Positions 36,580-48,079 of a DNA stretch of 64,000 nt are shown one piece after another. The translations under genes were made by a program, and so were the position numbers. Source of the stretch: Chelativorans intermedius (GTDB lineage Bacteria; Pseudomonadota; Alphaproteobacteria; Rhizobiales; Rhizobiaceae); NCBI RefSeq assembly GCF_025398255.1, contig NZ_JAODNW010000014.1:95575-159574 (forward strand), given 5' to 3'. The notes under the pieces are model-generated. The model was not told the origin of the DNA and made no database searches. It saw only the letters and a program-made list of their open reading frames with translations. Each line of letters opens with the position of its first letter. Within the stretch, counting starts at the first letter, position 1.

Positions 36580-37787
36580 GCGAACGGGCGCTTTACCGCG
36601 AGGCACAACGCACGGCCCTCATCCTCGCGGCGGCGCAGGCTCTCGTGGGCGCCAGCGCCCCCATCGCCATCTCCATGGGCGGGCTTGCCGGCAGCTATCT
36701 CCTCGGCACCGACAAGTCGCTCGCCACCGCTCCGGTCACGGGCTACAACGTCGGCGTCGCGCTCGCAGCCCTGCCGGCGGCCATGCTGATGCGCGCCGTG
36801 GGCCGGCGCAACGGCTTCGTGGCCGGTGCCGGCGTTGCGGCGCTGGGCGGCGCGGTCTCGGCATTTGCGCTGTTCATCGCGCATTTCTGGCTGTTTGCAT
36901 TCGGCATGCTGCTGGTGGGGGGCGGCATCGCCTTCACGCAGCAATACCGTTTCGCCGCCGCCGACAACGCGCCGGCCGATTTCAAGCCGCGTGCCATAAG
37001 CTGGGTGTTGAGCGGCGGCATCTTTGCCGCCGTCATCGGCCCCCAGACGGCCATTCACATGCGCGAGCTCTTCGCGCCGGTCATGTTTGCGGGCGCCTTC
37101 GTGGGCATCATCGGGCTTGCTGGGCTCGGTGCCGTGGTCCTTTCCTTCCTGCGCCTGCCCAAGGATGCGCCGCAGGCCGCACTCGACGACCACCAGCCGC
37201 CGCGTCCGCTTTTCGAGATCCTGCGGCAGCCGCGCTTCGTCGCGGCGCTTTTCTGCGGCGTAAGCTCCTTCGCGCTGATGACCTTCGTGATGACCGGCGC
37301 GCCGCTGGCCATGGTGGGCTGCGGCTTCACCCCCGACGAGGCGACGCTCGGCATCTCTTGGCACGTCATGGCCATGTTCGCCCCGAGCTTCGTGACGGGC
37401 CGGCTGATCGCCCGTTTCGGGAAAGAGAAGGTGGTGGCCGTGGGCCTTCTCCTTCTCATCGGCTGCGGGCTGGTGGCGCTTTCCGGCATTGCGCTGTGGC
37501 AGTTCTGGCTGGCGCTCATCCTGCTGGGCGTGGGCTGGAACTTCGGCTTCATCGGCGCCACCGCCATGGTGGCGGACTGCTACCGCCCCTCGGAGAGGAA
37601 CAAGGTGCAGGGTGTGCACGATCTGATTCTCTTCTCCCTCGTGGCCTTTTCCTCGCTCATGTCGGGCCGCGTCTACAACGCCTTCGGGTGGGATCTGCTC
37701 AACTGGATCATCTTCCCCGTGGCCGGCAGCTGCCTTCTCATGCTCGCCGTGGTGGCGCTGCGCCGCCGCCGGGCGCGGGCCGCCTGA
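36576..37787 (+). CDS. MFS transporter
   Basis: 403 residues with about twelve hydrophobic segments, from [29 protein letters not shown] to [22 protein letters not shown]. The loop [15 protein letters not shown] corresponds to the MFS motif between helices 2 and 3. It is translationally coupled to nusB (ATGA). The substrate is unknown; the neighbourhood suggests nothing specific. Confidence 0.88.
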   Translation: MSERALYREAQRTALILAAAQALVGASAPIAISMGGLAGSYLLGTDKSLATAPVTGYNVGVALAALPAAMLMRAVGRRNGFVAGAGVAALGGAVSAFALFIAHFWLFAFGMLLVGGGIAFTQQYRFAAADNAPADFKPRAISWVLSGGIFAAVIGPQTAIHMRELFAPVMFAGAFVGIIGLAGLGAVVLSFLRLPKDAPQAALDDHQPPRPLFEILRQPRFVAALFCGVSSFALMTFVMTGAPLAMVGCGFTPDEATLGISWHVMAMFAPSFVTGRLIARFGKEKVVAVGLLLLIGCGLVALSGIALWQFWLALILLGVGWNFGFIGATAMVADCYRPSERNKVQGVHDLILFSLVAFSSLMSGRVYNAFGWDLLNWIIFPVAGSCLLMLAVVALRRRRARAA

Positions 37788-37951
37788 GCGCGGCGGACCA
37801 CGCGCTGCGAACATAAGTCGCAGGAAAGCCTTGACGGGGGCCGGTCTCTTTCACAAAGTCGCGGACCTGGGCTGCGGCACATTCCGCCGTCGGCCTTTCT
37901 CAAAAGGCCCGGGAGGGGTTCAGCGGGCCGAAATCAAGGGAAGAGTTGGCA

Positions 37952-40081
37952 ATGACCATGCTTTACGTCGTCATCGCCTGCGGCCTGCTTTCTGTCCTTT
38001 ATGCCATTTGGGCAACGCGGTCGGTGCTTGCGGCCGACCAGGGCAATCAGCGCATGCAGGAAATCGCCGGTGCCATCCGGGAGGGGGCTCAGGCTTACCT
38101 TACGCGTCAATACACCACCATCGCCATTGTCGGCGTCGTCGTCTTTCTCATCGCCTGGTGGCTTTTGACCGCCGCCGCCGCCTTCGGCTTTCTGATCGGT
38201 GCGGTGCTTTCGGGCGCGGCGGGCTTCATCGGGATGCACGTCTCCGTGCGCGCCAATGTGCGCACTGCCCAGGCCGCTTCCAGCAGCCTGGCCGCCGGCC
38301 TCGACATCGCCTTCAAGTCCGGGGCCATCACCGGCCTTCTGGTGGCCGGCCTGGCGCTGCTCGGCGTGTCCGTCTATTTCTGGGCGCTGACCGGCCCCAT
38401 GGGCTATGGCGCGACGGACCGCACGGTGATCGACGCGCTGGTGGCGCTCGGCTTCGGCGCCTCGCTCATCTCCATCTTCGCGCGTCTCGGCGGCGGCATA
38501 TTCACCAAGGGTGCGGATGTCGGCGGCGATCTGGTGGGCAAGGTGGAGGCCGGCATCCCCGAGGACGACCCGCGCAATCCCGCGACGATCGCCGACAATG
38601 TGGGCGACAATGTCGGTGACTGCGCCGGCATGGCGGCCGACCTGTTCGAGACCTATGTGGTGACGGTGGTGGCCACCATGGTGCTGGCCTCGATCTTCTT
38701 CACCGGCGCCACGGCGGTGACGCTCATGCTGTTCCCGCTGGTCATCGGCGCGGCCTGCGTCGTCACCTCCATCATCGGCACCTTCTTCGTGAAGCTCGGC
38801 GCCAACAACTCGATCATGGGCGCGCTCTACAAGGGCTTCTGGGCCACAGCGGTGCTCTCCGTGGTGGCGCTTGGGCTCATCGTCTGGCTGTGGCTCGGCG
38901 GCTCCACCACCTTCGAGGCGGGCGGCACGAGCTTCACCGGGGCAAGCCTGTTCTTCTGCGGCATTGTCGGCCTGGTGGTCACGGGCCTCATCATCTGGAT
39001 CACCGAGTACTACACGGGCGTCGGCTTCCGCCCCGTGCGGTCCATCGCCCAGGCTTCCGTCACCGGCCATGGCACCAACGTCATCCAGGGGCTTGCCGTC
39101 TCGCTGGAGGCCACGGCGCTGCCGGCCATCGTCATCATCGCCGGCATTCTGGTCAGCTATGGTCTTGCCGGGCTGTTCGGCATCGCCATCGCGGTGACGA
39201 CCATGCTGGCGCTGGCCGGCATGGTGGTGGCGCTCGACGCTTTCGGCCCGGTGACGGACAATGCCGGCGGCATCGCCGAGATGGCGGATCTGCCTAGCGA
39301 GGTGCGCCAGACCACCGACGCGCTGGACGCGGTGGGCAACACCACGAAGGCGGTCACCAAGGGCTATGCCATCGGCTCTGCCGGCCTCGGCGCGCTGGTG
39401 CTGTTCGCCGCCTATACGGAGGATCTGCGCTTCTTCGCGGCCAATGCACAGCCCGGCTCCTTCTTCGAGGGGGTGTCGGTCGATTTCGCCCTGTCCAACC
39501 CCTATGTGGTGGTGGGGCTGCTGTTCGGCGGCCTGCTACCCTTCCTGTTCGGCGGTCTGTCGATGACGGCGGTAGGGCGCGCCGGCAGCTCCATCGTGCA
39601 GGAGGTGCGCCGGCAGTTCCGCGAGAAGCCGGGCATCATGGAGGGCAAGGAGAAGCCGGACTACAGCCGCGCGGTGGACATGCTCACCAAGGCGGCGATC
39701 AAGGAGATGATCGTTCCCTCGCTGCTGCCGGTCCTCTCGCCGCTCGTCGTCTTCGCCGTCATCTATCTGATCGGCGGCAAGAACGAGGCGCTGGCGGCGG
39801 TGGGCGCCATGCTGCTCGGCGTCATCGTGACCGGGCTGTTCGTCGCCATTTCCATGACGGCCGGCGGCGGCGCCTGGGACAACGCGAAGAAGTCCTTCGA
39901 GGACGGTTTCATCGACAAGGACGGGACGCGCCACGAGAAGGGCTCGGAGGCGCACAAGGCGTCCGTCACCGGCGACACGGTGGGCGATCCCTACAAGGAC
40001 ACCGCGGGCCCTGCCGTGAACCCGATGATCAAGATCACCAACATCATCGCCCTGTTGCTGCTGGCGGTGCTCGCACATTGA
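37952..40081 (+). CDS. hppA: K+-insensitive membrane H+-pumping pyrophosphatase
   Basis: About 709 residues, polytopic (roughly 16 helices). The pyrophosphate site [49 protein letters not shown] is intact. A lysine in [10 protein letters not shown] marks the K+-independent class. It couples PPi hydrolysis to proton export. ATG 37952 follows AAGGGAAGAG; an in-frame TTG lies 6 bp upstream. A strong hairpin terminator lies between it and the convergent bamE gene. Confidence 0.95.
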   Translation: MTMLYVVIACGLLSVLYAIWATRSVLAADQGNQRMQEIAGAIREGAQAYLTRQYTTIAIVGVVVFLIAWWLLTAAAAFGFLIGAVLSGAAGFIGMHVSVRANVRTAQAASSSLAAGLDIAFKSGAITGLLVAGLALLGVSVYFWALTGPMGYGATDRTVIDALVALGFGASLISIFARLGGGIFTKGADVGGDLVGKVEAGIPEDDPRNPATIADNVGDNVGDCAGMAADLFETYVVTVVATMVLASIFFTGATAVTLMLFPLVIGAACVVTSIIGTFFVKLGANNSIMGALYKGFWATAVLSVVALGLIVWLWLGGSTTFEAGGTSFTGASLFFCGIVGLVVTGLIIWITEYYTGVGFRPVRSIAQASVTGHGTNVIQGLAVSLEATALPAIVIIAGILVSYGLAGLFGIAIAVTTMLALAGMVVALDAFGPVTDNAGGIAEMADLPSEVRQTTDALDAVGNTTKAVTKGYAIGSAGLGALVLFAAYTEDLRFFAANAQPGSFFEGVSVDFALSNPYVVVGLLFGGLLPFLFGGLSMTAVGRAGSSIVQEVRRQFREKPGIMEGKEKPDYSRAVDMLTKAAIKEMIVPSLLPVLSPLVVFAVIYLIGGKNEALAAVGAMLLGVIVTGLFVAISMTAGGGAWDNAKKSFEDGFIDKDGTRHEKGSEAHKASVTGDTVGDPYKDTAGPAVNPMIKITNIIALLLLAVLAH

Positions 40082-40120
40082 CGCCGCACCGCCGGCAGGC
40101 GCTGGCGGCAGGAAAGGGAA

Positions 40121-40149
40121 GGCCGGCGGAGGTTACCCCGCCGGCCTTT
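40121..40149 (+). terminator. Terminator between hppA and bamE
   Basis: GGCCGGCGG (40121-40129), loop AGGTTACC, CCGCCGGCC (40138-40146), then TTTCG. On the other strand the stem is followed by TTCCC, so it is mainly the hppA terminator. Confidence 0.75.
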
Positions 40150-40166
40150 CGATTCCGCGCCTGCGG

Positions 40167-40670
40167 CTACTGCACGCCCAGCGGGTTGGACGGCGGCTCG
40201 CCGCGCGCCACGCCGGCGATCACCTGCGCGAGGAAGTTCTGGTCCTTGCCGCCGGTCGGCGTGGTGCGCGAGACGAAGTCGAACAGCTTGCCGTCCTTCA
40301 TGCCGTAGTGGGCAATCTTCTCGACGCGCTGATCGTCGCCGAAATAGACCGCCAGCACCTCCTGATCAACGAGCCTGGGTTTCATGAAGGCGGCGCCGCG
40401 CACCCGCTTCTGCGAGATGTAGTAGAACACCTCGTTGTCGAAGGTGGCGGTGGTGGAGGGCGTGCCGAGGGCAAGCAGCACCTGCTCGCGGCTGGAGCCC
40501 ACGGGCACCAGCTCCAGCGCCTCCTGGTCGATCACATAGCCCTGGGTCAGCGTCTCGGTGGGCTGCAGCGTCTCCACGGTGCTGCATCCGGCAAGGGCGG
40601 CGCCGAGAACCGTGGCGAGGAGCAACTCACGGGAACGTTTGGTCTTGATTTTCCGCACCGGCAACGACAT
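40167..40670 (-). CDS. bamE: Outer membrane assembly lipoprotein BamE (SmpA/OmlA)
   Basis: 167 residues. A signal with lipobox (LLLATVLGAALAGCSTVETL) is followed by the BamE domain: TLTQGYVIDQEALELVPVGSSREQVLLALGTPSTTATFDNEVFYYIS. It belongs to the beta-barrel assembly machine at the inner face of the outer membrane. It is divergent from the bc1 chaperone gene across 153 bp, the normal arrangement in rhizobia. The start is uncertain by a few codons, because AGGGAG directly touches the ATG at 40670. Confidence 0.9.
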   Translation of the reverse strand: MSLPVRKIKTKRSRELLLATVLGAALAGCSTVETLQPTETLTQGYVIDQEALELVPVGSSREQVLLALGTPSTTATFDNEVFYYISQKRVRGAAFMKPRLVDQEVLAVYFGDDQRVEKIAHYGMKDGKLFDFVSRTTPTGGKDQNFLAQVIAGVARGEPPSNPLGVQ

Positions 40671-40823
40671 CTCCCTGGAAACGATTGCGTCCGGCGGCTC
40701 CGGCCCGCCATCTTGCGCATGCCGGCAAAACCGGTAAACCAGCTTGCGCGCCGATGCAACCGGACTGCCGGTCCGGGCCGGTTGCGATGCGCGGTCAAAA
40801 CCAGCCCGAAGGAGGGAAGCCCC

Positions 40824-41381
40824 ATGTTCCAGTGGCTTTCCGGCGCGCGCCGGCGCAGCCGCCGCCTCGTCTTGGATACGCTCTATGGGGAAATCGTGGC
40901 AGCCGCGCGGCGGCCGCCGCTTTATTCCGACTGGCAGGTGCCCGACACGCCGCTCGGCCGTTTCGAGATGATGTCGCTGCATCTCTTCCTGCTGCTGCAT
41001 CGCCTGCGCGGCAGGGAGGGAGCGCTGCGGGACATCGCGCAGGAGCTGACCGACCACTTCTTCCTGGAGGTGGACCACTCCCTGCGCGAGCTTGGTGTGG
41101 GCGATCTCGGCGTGCCCAAGCGCATGAAGAAGCTGGCGCGCATGTTCTATGGCCGGCTGGCGGCCTATGGTGCTGCCGTCGATGCGGCGGATGCGGCCGC
41201 CCTTGCCGAGGCGCTGCGGCGCAACGTGGCACCGCAGCGCGAGCGCTGGGAGGAGGCCCGGGCCCTGGCCGCCTACACGCTTGCGGCCCACGCGGCCCTT
41301 GCGGACCTGGCCGACGAGGATCTGCTGGCCGGCAGGCTGCGCTTTGCCCCGCTGCCGCAGGAGGAAGGGAGCGAAGGATGA
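40824..41381 (+). CDS. Ubiquinol-cytochrome c chaperone family protein
   Basis: 185 residues, AAGGAGGG upstream of ATG 40824. The family (related to mitochondrial CBP3/UQCC1) is recognised by LYGEIVAAARRPPLYSDWQVPDTPLGRFEMMSLHLFLLLHRLR, TDHFFLEVDHSLRELGVGDLGVPKRMKKLARMFYGRL and the helical tail. The homologue assists cytochrome b assembly into complex III. ATGA overlap with the following DUF177 gene. Confidence 0.92.
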   Translation: MFQWLSGARRRSRRLVLDTLYGEIVAAARRPPLYSDWQVPDTPLGRFEMMSLHLFLLLHRLRGREGALRDIAQELTDHFFLEVDHSLRELGVGDLGVPKRMKKLARMFYGRLAAYGAAVDAADAAALAEALRRNVAPQRERWEEARALAAYTLAAHAALADLADEDLLAGRLRFAPLPQEEGSEG

Positions 41382-41935
41382 CCGATCCACACGCTGAGAG
41401 AAGCCCGGTTTCCCGCAGTCTCGAGGTCGCCCGTCTGCCCGCGAAGGGAGAGACGGTGACGATCGAGGCCGACGCCGCCCAGCGTGCCGCCCTTGCCGAT
41501 GCCCATGGGTTGCTCTCCGTCGAGCGCTTCAGCGCCGAGCTCATCGCCCGCCCCTGGAAGCGCGGCGGCGTGCGCGTGACGGGCCATCTTGCCGCCGAGA
41601 TCACCCAGGCCTGCGTGGTGACGCTCGAACCGCTTGCCGCGCGCGTGGAGGAGGAGATCGCCGCCCTCTTCGTGCCGGAGGATTCGCGGCTGTCCCGCCC
41701 CACCGCGCAGAGCGGCGAGATGGTGGTGGAGGCGGAAGGGGAGGACGTGCCCGAGACCTTCACCGGCGGCCGTATCGACCTCGGCGCGCTGGCGGAGGAA
41801 TTCTTCGCCCTCGGTATCGACCCCTATCCGCGCAAGGAGGCCGCCAGGCTGGAGATTCCGGCCGGCGGCGAAGATGGCGGCGGGGAAGCGGGCCCCCTTT
41901 TCGCGCAGCTCAGAAAGCTGCGCGAAAAGGGCTGA
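41378..41935 (+). CDS. DUF177 (YceD-like) protein
   Basis: 185 residues, ATG 41378 overlapping the upstream stop by 4 bp. The family core is visible: ARPWKRGGVRVTGHLAAEITQACVVTLEPLAARVEEEIAALFVP and the acidic C-terminal part (GGRIDLGALAEEFFALGIDPYPRKEA). Related proteins (YceD, DUF177) act in 23S rRNA maturation and often precede rpmF or plsX; here plsX follows after 107 bp without rpmF. Confidence 0.9.
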   Translation: MTDPHAERSPVSRSLEVARLPAKGETVTIEADAAQRAALADAHGLLSVERFSAELIARPWKRGGVRVTGHLAAEITQACVVTLEPLAARVEEEIAALFVPEDSRLSRPTAQSGEMVVEAEGEDVPETFTGGRIDLGALAEEFFALGIDPYPRKEAARLEIPAGGEDGGGEAGPLFAQLRKLREKG

Positions 41936-42042
41936 ATTTGCGCGAAAAGGTATGAGATCGAGGTTGTACCGCGCGGCAAAAACGCTATTTTCGCCGCACT
42001 TCGCGACGGGCCCATCCGCCCAACAACCGAGGCATAGCACGC

Positions 42043-43098
42043 GTGATACGCATTTCGATTGACGCCATGGGCGGAGACCACGGCCCCGAGGTCACACTCC
42101 CGGGCCTTCTGCGGGTCGCCGAGCGGCGACCGGATGCGCGCTTCGTCCTGTTCGGGCGCGAGGACGCGGTCCGTCCCGTGCTCGACCGGCTGCCCGACCT
42201 CAAGGCGATCAGCGATTTCACCCATTGTGACGTGGCCGTGCGCATGGACGACAAGCCGAGCCAGGCGCTGCGCCAGGGGCGGTGGAAGTCCTCCATGTGG
42301 AAGGCCATCGAGGCGGTCAAGACCGGCGAGGCCGATGCCTGCATCTCGGCTGGCAACACCGGCGCGCTGATGGCCATGTCGAAGTTCTGCCTGCGCACCA
42401 TGGCCGACATCGAGCGCCCGGCCATTGCCGCCATCTGGCCGACGATTCGTGGCGAGAGCATCGTGCTCGACGTCGGCGCCACCATCGGCGCCGATGCCCA
42501 GCAGCTCGTGGATTTCGCCATTCTGGGAGCGGCCATGGCCAATGCGCTGTTCGATGTCGAGCGCCCGACGGTCGGCCTGCTCAATGTCGGCGTCGAGGAG
42601 ATCAAGGGCCAGGAAGAGGTGAAAGAGGCGGGCCGAATGCTGCGTGAGGCGGCGCTCGATTCCATGCATTACCATGGCTTCGTGGAGGGCGACGACATCG
42701 GCAAGGGCACGGTGGACGTGGTGGTGACGGAAGGATTTGCCGGCAATATCGCGCTGAAGTCGGCGGAGGGCACGGCCCGCCAGATCGCCGAGTATCTGCG
42801 CGAGGCGATGAACCAGACGTTTCTGGCCCGCCTCGGCTATCTTCTGGCGCACGGCGCCTTCCAGCGGCTGCGCGAGAAGATGGATGTGCGCAAGATCAAC
42901 GGCGGGGTGTTTCTCGGCCTGCGCGGCATCGTCGTGAAGAGCCATGGCGGCGCCGACGAGGAAGGCTTTGCCGCCGCCGTGGAGCTGGGCTATGAGATGG
43001 TGAAGAGCGGTGTTTTCGACAGGACGCGCGCCACCCTCGACCTTTATCACGCACGCAAGCCGGCCGCGCTTGCGGGCAGCGCGGTTTCCCATACATAG
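42043..43098 (+). CDS. plsX: Phosphate acyltransferase PlsX
   Basis: 351 residues, GTG start ([16 protein letters not shown]). It makes acyl-phosphate from acyl-ACP at the start of phospholipid synthesis. Conserved segments: [49 protein letters not shown] and [18 protein letters not shown]. It is followed 6 bp later by fabH, the standard lipid-synthesis pair. Confidence 0.96.
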   Translation: MIRISIDAMGGDHGPEVTLPGLLRVAERRPDARFVLFGREDAVRPVLDRLPDLKAISDFTHCDVAVRMDDKPSQALRQGRWKSSMWKAIEAVKTGEADACISAGNTGALMAMSKFCLRTMADIERPAIAAIWPTIRGESIVLDVGATIGADAQQLVDFAILGAAMANALFDVERPTVGLLNVGVEEIKGQEEVKEAGRMLREAALDSMHYHGFVEGDDIGKGTVDVVVTEGFAGNIALKSAEGTARQIAEYLREAMNQTFLARLGYLLAHGAFQRLREKMDVRKINGGVFLGLRGIVVKSHGGADEEGFAAAVELGYEMVKSGVFDRTRATLDLYHARKPAALAGSAVSHT

Positions 43099-43104
43099 GA
43101 TGGT

Positions 43105-44079
43105 ATGATGATAAGGTCCGCCGTGCGCGGTGTCGGCTCCAGCCTGCCGCGCCGTATCATGACCAACAAGGAGTTCGAGAAGCTGGTCGAAACCTCGGAT
43201 GCCTGGATCGTCCAGCGCACGGGCATCCGCCAGCGCCACATCGCCTCCGACGACGAGACCACCGCCTCGCTGGGCGAGGCCGCGGCCCGCAACGCGCTGG
43301 AGAACGCGGGGCTGAAGCCGGACGACATCGACCTTGTCGTCCTCGCCACCTCCACCCCCAACAATACCTTTCCCGCCACCGCAGTGGAGATCCAGCACCG
43401 GCTCGGCATCGACCATGGCTATGCCTTCGACATGCAGGCCGTGTGCAGCGGTTTCGTATACGCCATCACCACCGCCGACCTGCACATTCGCGGCGGTCTG
43501 GCCCGGCGCGTGCTGGTGATCGGCTCTGAAACCTTCTCGCGCATTCTCGACTGGAGCGACCGCACCACCTGCGTGCTGTTCGGCGATGGCGCCGGCGCGG
43601 TGGTTCTGGAGGCGACGGAAGGCCGTGGCACCATCGAGGATCGCGGCGTTCTGGCCGCCTCGCTGCGCTCCGACGGCGCCCAGAAGGAAAAGCTCTATGT
43701 CGATGGCGGCCCCTCCACCACCGGCACGGTCGGCCACCTGCGCATGCAGGGCCGCGAGGTCTTCAAGCATGCCGTCGGCATGATAACGGACGTGATCGAG
43801 GACGTGTTCGCCAAGGCCGGGATCACCGCCGCGGACATCGACTGGTTCGTGCCCCACCAGGCCAACAAGCGCATCATCGACGCTTCCGCGAAAAAGCTGG
43901 GCATTGCCGAGGAAAAGGTTATCATCACCGTCGATCTGCACGGCAACACCTCAGCGGCTTCGGTGCCCCTGGCGCTGGCCCACGGGGTGGAGCAGGGCAA
44001 GATCCGCCGCGGCGACCTCGTGTTGCTGGAGGCCATGGGCGGCGGCTTCACCTGGGGCGCTGTGCTGGTGCGCTGGTGA
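43105..44079 (+). CDS. fabH: Beta-ketoacyl-ACP synthase III
   Basis: 324 residues. The Cys-His-Asn triad is present: Cys in [14 protein letters not shown], His in [12 protein letters not shown] and Asn in [17 protein letters not shown]. It condenses acetyl-CoA with malonyl-ACP to begin fatty acid synthesis. A second ATG at 43108 is possible. It follows plsX by 6 bp and lies upstream of ihfA. Confidence 0.96.
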   Translation: MMIRSAVRGVGSSLPRRIMTNKEFEKLVETSDAWIVQRTGIRQRHIASDDETTASLGEAAARNALENAGLKPDDIDLVVLATSTPNNTFPATAVEIQHRLGIDHGYAFDMQAVCSGFVYAITTADLHIRGGLARRVLVIGSETFSRILDWSDRTTCVLFGDGAGAVVLEATEGRGTIEDRGVLAASLRSDGAQKEKLYVDGGPSTTGTVGHLRMQGREVFKHAVGMITDVIEDVFAKAGITAADIDWFVPHQANKRIIDASAKKLGIAEEKVIITVDLHGNTSAASVPLALAHGVEQGKIRRGDLVLLEAMGGGFTWGAVLVRW

Positions 44080-44192
44080 ATCCTCCCGCCCGCATGCCTT
44101 TTCCGGCTGGTTCTTGACCTTTGCAGGTCGATTTATGTAACTTCCTTGTGCACTGCATTGTATTTTCCAATAGTTTCAAAGGATCTGGCCGG

Positions 44193-44522
44193 ATGGGGGG
44201 AAAGACAGTCACACGTGCCGACCTGGCGGAAGCTGTCTACCGAAAGGTGGGCCTCTCCCGGACCGAATCGGCCCAGATCGTCGAGATGGTTCTCCAGGAG
44301 GTGTGCGACGCGGTGGTACGCGGCGAGACGGTGAAGCTGTCTTCCTTCGCCACCTTCCAGGTGCGCAACAAGAACGAGCGCATCGGCCGCAACCCCAAGA
44401 CCGGCGAGGAAGTGCCGATCCTGCCGCGCCGGGTGATGACCTTCAAGGCGTCCAACGTTCTCAAGAACCGCATCCTCGAGGCCCACAAGGCGCGCGCGCG
44501 CAAGGAGAAGAAGGCAGGCTGA
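44193..44522 (+). CDS. ihfA: Integration host factor subunit alpha
   Basis: 109 residues from ATG 44193 with AAAGGA upstream. It is an HU/IHF fold with [34 protein letters not shown], and the DNA-inserting arm [30 protein letters not shown] holding the intercalating proline. The dimer with IhfB bends DNA. The AT-rich 60 bp before the gene probably hold its promoter. The earlier start at 44121 would add an unlikely leader. Confidence 0.95.
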   Translation: MGGKTVTRADLAEAVYRKVGLSRTESAQIVEMVLQEVCDAVVRGETVKLSSFATFQVRNKNERIGRNPKTGEEVPILPRRVMTFKASNVLKNRILEAHKARARKEKKAG

Positions 44523-44621
44523 GGGCGCTTTTTCTCGTCCATGCGCCGGGCGCTTGTCTTTCCAGGCCGGAAGCTGCTGAAATGGCGCCGCCGAGTCGCC
44601 AGCCCATGAGGTGATCATCCG

Positions 44622-45137
44622 ATGGACAAGAGCCCCGATGCCTTCCGCACCATCAGCGAGGTGGCCGAGGAGCTGGATCTGCCCCAGCACGTGCTGCGCT
44701 TCTGGGAGACGCGCTTTGCGCAGATCAAGCCGATGAAGCGCGGCGGCGGCCGCCGCTACTACCGCCCCCAGGACATAGACCTGATCAAGGGCATCCGCCA
44801 CATGCTCTATGACCAGGGCTACACGATCAAGGGCGTGCAGAAGCTGCTGCGCGAGAACGGCAATCAGTTCGTCATCGCCATCGGGCGTGGCGACGTGGCC
44901 GCGGTGGAGGCCATCACCCAGAAGAAGCTGGCCGAGGCGAAGGAGAAGGGGGCCGAGGAGGAGATGCTGGTGGGCAAGCCCAGGGCCAAGCCCAGCCGCC
45001 GCTTTTTCGGTCTCGGCGGGGAGGAAGGGCCGGTCTCTGCCGACGATGGCCGGCTTTCGCGCGACAACCGGGCGCTGCTTCAGGAAACGCTGTTCGACCT
45101 TCTGGAGTGCAAGCGCCTGCTCGACCAGGTCCGGTAG
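44622..45137 (+). CDS. MerR-family transcriptional regulator
   Basis: 171 residues. A clear MerR helix-turn-helix occupies about 8-75: [66 protein letters not shown]. The C terminus is helical without metal-binding cysteine clusters. This protein downstream of ihfA is a fixed neighbour in rhizobia; its targets are unknown. Confidence 0.9.
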   Translation: MDKSPDAFRTISEVAEELDLPQHVLRFWETRFAQIKPMKRGGGRRYYRPQDIDLIKGIRHMLYDQGYTIKGVQKLLRENGNQFVIAIGRGDVAAVEAITQKKLAEAKEKGAEEEMLVGKPRAKPSRRFFGLGGEEGPVSADDGRLSRDNRALLQETLFDLLECKRLLDQVR

Positions 45138-45143
45138 CGCGCC

Positions 45144-45914
45144 TCAAGCGGGAATCGGCCGCTTGCGCAGGAAGCGCCAGAGATTGGGCAGGGTGCGTGC
45201 CACCGGCCGCGGCGGGCTGCCGGCGTTCAGCACGTCCCTGGAATGCGCCTCGCGCCGGAATCGCTCGGCCCAGGCGGCGGTTCGCGCGTCGCGCTGCACG
45301 GCAAGCGGGCTTTGATGGTCCTCGGGCGGGGCAACCTGCAAATGCGCGGCAACCGCCTCCAGATAGGGCGAGGGATCGCCGAGCAGGTCTTCGTAGAAGA
45401 AGACGCTATGCGAAATACCCCGGACTTCCAGATAGGATTTCCAGAAGGCATTGCTTCTGTCGATCTGGAAATAGGCGCGGCAGATCCCCTCGAAACTGTA
45501 TTCGGCCTCCTGCTTCCTGCCCGTCTCGACGCTGCGCCACCGGGCCGTCTCGCTGGCGCGGTAGAGGGAGATCGCCTGCGCCAGCCTGTCGCGCCGCTTG
45601 AGCAGGACTGTCTTCACGGCGTGCCGCCGCTGGCACTCGGCGATGAAGTCGAATCCGTAGCGGGCCTGAAACCAGTCGAGATGGGAGGGGAAGATCTTGA
45701 TGGCGAAGCAGCCGTTCGGCGTGCTGGTGTTGTCAACGGCCCATGTGACGAAGCGCTGACCGTCCTCGGGCGGGCGCTGCCTGAAAAGCGTCGGATTGAG
45801 CGCTTCGCCAAGGCGGCCCATGCGCCCCGTCTTGTCAGCCAGCGAGCCAAGCCAATTGGTTCCGCTGCGCGCCTCGCTCAGCACGATATAGCCCTTGCGG
45901 GCCTGTCCATCCAT
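45144..45914 (-). CDS. Stf0-type sulfotransferase
   Basis: 256 residues. The N-terminal PAPS-binding loop YIVLSEARSGTNWLGSLA fits sulfotransferases. The middle has AIKIFPSHLDWFQ, LLKRRDRLAQAISLYRASETARW and FFYEDLLGDPSPYLEAVAAHL, which match the Stf0 family that in mycobacteria sulfates trehalose. The acceptor here is unknown; polysaccharide genes lie 1 kb away. It ends 7 bp from the convergent MerR gene. Confidence 0.85.
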   Translation of the reverse strand: MDGQARKGYIVLSEARSGTNWLGSLADKTGRMGRLGEALNPTLFRQRPPEDGQRFVTWAVDNTSTPNGCFAIKIFPSHLDWFQARYGFDFIAECQRRHAVKTVLLKRRDRLAQAISLYRASETARWRSVETGRKQEAEYSFEGICRAYFQIDRSNAFWKSYLEVRGISHSVFFYEDLLGDPSPYLEAVAAHLQVAPPEDHQSPLAVQRDARTAAWAERFRREAHSRDVLNAGSPPRPVARTLPNLWRFLRKRPIPA

Positions 45915-46030
45915 GTTCGCCCCCCGACGAATGAGATCAGGCCGATGCCCTTTGGCCTCTTGCAAGCGCACCGGGGCGGCCATGTCAAGCGGCGAGGGGC
46001 GCCGAAGCGCCCCTCCCGAGGCCCGAGGGC

Positions 46031-46180
46031 CTATTGCGCGGGCTGCGAGGGCTGTTCGGGCGCCGGGCTCGTCTGTTCCGGCGCCGTGCTGCCCTCGGGC
46101 GGGCTGCTGCCGCCGCCGTCGCACGCCGCAAGGGCGAAGAGAGCGGCAGCCGAGGCCACGGCAAGCAGGATCTTCGGCAT
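46031..46180 (-). CDS. Very small lipoprotein (49 aa)
   Basis: Translates as MPKILLAVASAAALFALAAC followed by DGGGSSPPEGS and a Pro/Glu/Gln-rich tail ending QPAQ. The lipobox LAAC makes the mature protein about 30 residues: lipidated Cys, then a flexible, unstructured tail. Small lipoproteins of this sort are common and of unknown function in rhizobia. The start at 46180 is fixed by the signal peptide. It is 29 bp downstream of the EF-hand gene on the same strand. Confidence 0.7.
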   Translation of the reverse strand: MPKILLAVASAAALFALAACDGGGSSPPEGSTAPEQTSPAPEQPSQPAQ

Positions 46181-46209
46181 GATCGTTTCGCTTGTCCGTC
46201 GCCTGAACG

Positions 46210-46434
46210 TCAGCCGCCGAAGGCCGCGTTAAACTCGTCTTCCGACAGATCGCCGCTTCCGTCGGTGTCGGCCGCCGTGAAGGCCTCTTCCGTCACGTCG
46301 GGCATCGCAGCCTGCAGCTCCTCCATGGAAACCGTGCCGCTCTGATCGGCATCGACGGTGGCGAAGTCGGCAGCCTGTGCGAAAGCCGGTGCAGCAAAAC
46401 CGGCGGCGGCAATGACGATGAGAAGATGTTTCAT
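46210..46434 (-). CDS. Secreted EF-hand calcium-binding protein
   Basis: 74 residues with a signal peptide (MKHLLIVIAAAGFAAPAFAQA). The mature 54 residues hold two EF-hand loops: DADQSGTVSMEE and DTDGSGDLSEDE, both with the expected Asp/Ser/Glu ligands. It probably binds Ca2+ in the periplasm. Its neighbours (lipoprotein, polysaccharide genes) give no specific partner. Confidence 0.85.
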   Translation of the reverse strand: MKHLLIVIAAAGFAAPAFAQAADFATVDADQSGTVSMEELQAAMPDVTEEAFTAADTDGSGDLSEDEFNAAFGG

Positions 46435-46754
46435 GGTGATAGTCCTCCATCTGCTATGGGCAGGTGGTTCACACCCCTGCCACTTGCGCCCCCGCGCCGT
46501 GGTAAGAATGTGGAAATGGAAAATGGCCGCAAGTTGGAGTAATCGTGTCAAAATTATTGTGGATGGTAATCATTTGTTTCGTTCGGAAACAAGGATTCTA
46601 AGTCTTCGTGCAAGTGATTATTGAAATAATAACATTAATATTTGCGTGAGTAACGTATCGGGAGTGGCCAGGCGTCCCTGCGCGGCGGAGGGCGCGCAGC
46701 GCCGATTTTCTCCTTGCGCCGGACGGCGAGAGACTATAGGGGTTCTTGCCGGTT
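46435..46754. other. Intergenic region with AT-rich core
   Basis: 320 bp without a gene. The stretch 46510-46650 is clearly AT-rich compared with the flanks and holds an inverted repeat TTGTTTC-GTTCG-GAAACAA (46574-46592). It probably contains the promoter of the EF-hand gene (minus) and that of tRNA-Pro (plus). The rest is ordinary GC-rich sequence. Confidence 0.5.
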
Positions 46755-48065
<1,311 letters not shown>

Positions 48066-48079
48066 GTGGCCGGGCGCGC

